NCBI GenBank assembly: GCA_910584205.1
Contig: CAJUAA010000052.1
Coordinates: 1-16,972, forward strand
Source of the DNA: an uncultured Lachnospiraceae bacterium
GTDB taxonomy: Bacteria; Bacillota; Clostridia; Lachnospirales; Lachnospiraceae
DNA length: 16,972 nt
Direction: 5' to 3'
Each line of letters starts with the position of its first letter. Position 1 is the first letter of the stretch. This document shows, in pieces, positions 16,280 to 16,972 of the stretch. The translations under genes were made by a program, and so were the position numbers. The notes under the pieces are model-generated. The model was not told the DNA's origin and searched no databases. It saw only the letters and a program-made list of their open reading frames with translations.

Positions 16280-16862
16280 TACGGTCTATGCAGATCCGCC
16301 ATGGCAATTTCAAAATAGAACAGGGAAAGTAGCTCCGGAACATAAACGTTTGACGCGCTATGAAACTATGACAATTGCAGATATTAAGACATTGCCTGTT
16401 TCGAATATTGCAGGAGATAAAGCACATTTATATTTGTGGGTTCCCAATGCGTTACTTCCAGATGGTCTGGCTGTAATGGATGCATGGGGATTTGAATATA
16501 AGGGAAATATTGTTTGGGAAAAAGTGCGAAAAGACGGAGGACCTGACGGTAGAGGGGTGGGGTTTTACTTTAGAAATGTTACAGAACTGATTTTGTTTGG
16601 TATTAAGAAAAAAAGTGCCCCAAACAGAACATTACAGCCAGCACGATCTCAAGTCAATATTATTAGATCGATGAAGAGAGAACATAGCCGGAAACCAGAT
16701 GAGATCATACCTATTATTGAGGCATGCAGTCAAGGGCCAAGAATTGAACTTTTTGCAAGAGGTGTCAGAGAGGGATGGGATATGTGGGGAAATCAGGCGA
16801 CGGAAGACTATGAACCAACATGGGATACATACTCGAATCATACAGTAGCACATGCGAAATAG
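16209..16862 (+). CDS. MT-A70-family DNA adenine-N6 methyltransferase
   Basis: This is the probable protective methyltransferase of the cassette, transferring methyl from S-adenosylmethionine to N6 of adenine in the nuclease target. The 217-residue protein carries the catalytic DPPW at 29-32 (TVYADPPWQFQN). It continues with LYLWVPNALLPDGLAVMDAWGFEYKGNIVWEK and ELILFGIKK, and ends with SRKPDEIIPIIEACSQGPRIELFARGVREGWDMWGNQ, the SAM-binding end typical of MT-A70 proteins (circularly permuted order, DPPW before the SAM pocket). Translation appears to start at TTG 16209, five bases after AGGAAAGGA (16195-16203). ATG 16218 and ATG 16230 are in-frame alternatives with poorer spacing. The start lies inside the nuclease gene. 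A single MTase for a palindromic target is enough for both strands. MT-A70 proteins also occur in phages and as orphans, but here the nuclease neighbour argues for R-M. Confidence 0.9.
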   Translation: MKNMTDLMSTVQNLMEFTNGKKYNTVYADPPWQFQNRTGKVAPEHKRLTRYETMTIADIKTLPVSNIAGDKAHLYLWVPNALLPDGLAVMDAWGFEYKGNIVWEKVRKDGGPDGRGVGFYFRNVTELILFGIKKKSAPNRTLQPARSQVNIIRSMKREHSRKPDEIIPIIEACSQGPRIELFARGVREGWDMWGNQATEDYEPTWDTYSNHTVAHAK

Positions 16863-16903
16863 TTAGCTAATGACAGTCTGGCATTAGCTAAAGCGCAATT
16901 TTA
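16863..16903 (+). terminator. Possible terminator after the methyltransferase gene
   Basis: TTAGCTAATG (16863-16872) begins directly after the TAG stop and pairs perfectly with CATTAGCTAA (16882-16891) across a nine-base loop. A short T-run (TTTT at 16899-16902) follows after AGCGCAA. The stem is A/T-rich and the T-run displaced, so it is a weak terminator or an mRNA 3'-end stabiliser closing the R-M transcript. Confidence 0.55.
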
Positions 16904-16931
16904 AAATAAAATATTACAAACTCAAACTTCC

Positions 16932-16947
16932 CACACCATTTGGTGTG
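16932..16947. repeat. Short palindrome near the right edge
   Basis: CACACCA (16932-16938) and TGGTGTG (16941-16947) form a perfect seven-base inverted repeat with a two-base spacer. No gene is visible in 16892-16972, so it may belong to the leader of a gene beyond the window or mark a junction. Its role cannot be read here. Confidence 0.4.
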
Positions 16948-16972
16948 TTGAACCTTGAAAAATCAATACTTT

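Overview
The window looks like the chromosome of a spore-forming Clostridia, most likely a Lachnospiraceae member. This is inferred from a Firmicutes-type phenylalanine T-box ahead of pheS, a SpoIID-family sporulation hydrolase, a CotH-family protein, AGGAGG-type ribosome binding sites and G/C-rich codon use in the housekeeping genes. No 16S gene is present, so genus is not assigned.

Layout. Bases 1-95 are the 3' end (domains V and VI) of a group II intron whose body lies outside the window. Bases 274-545 hold a 6S RNA gene with its own sigma-A-type promoter and a terminator. A plus-strand block follows: a SpoIID/LytB protein and a YihY/BrkB membrane protein. Then comes a promoter plus phenylalanine T-box leader (about 2797-3083) controlling pheS, pheT, a membrane-anchored CotH-family protein and queA. 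A minus-strand group, tyrA then aroA (aromatic amino acid synthesis) and udk (uridine kinase), converges on queA. tyrA and leuS are divergent, with recognisable back-to-back promoters at about 12573-12641. leuS ends in a hairpin near 15148-15180.

The last 1.7 kb is clearly different: A/T-rich, compact and overlapping. It encodes a small XRE-type HTH regulator, a BglII/BstYI-family restriction endonuclease and an MT-A70-type adenine methyltransferase. This is a complete type II restriction-modification cassette, probably acquired horizontally just downstream of leuS. Upstream of the regulator lie two 13-bp 5-3-5 dyads spaced exactly 20 bp centre to centre. The second overlaps the predicted -35 box, which suggests an autoregulated switch like the C-protein circuits of other R-M systems, but with a different operator sequence.

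The cassette is the strongest candidate for something not individually described: the pairing of a GATC-class BglII/BstYI nuclease with an MT-A70 methylase and a linked HTH controller, with R and M overlapping by about 71 bases. The other genes are ordinary housekeeping or sporulation genes. Their notable points are the lack of promoter room between the 6S RNA terminator and spoIID, and the CotH-type gene translationally coupled to pheT.
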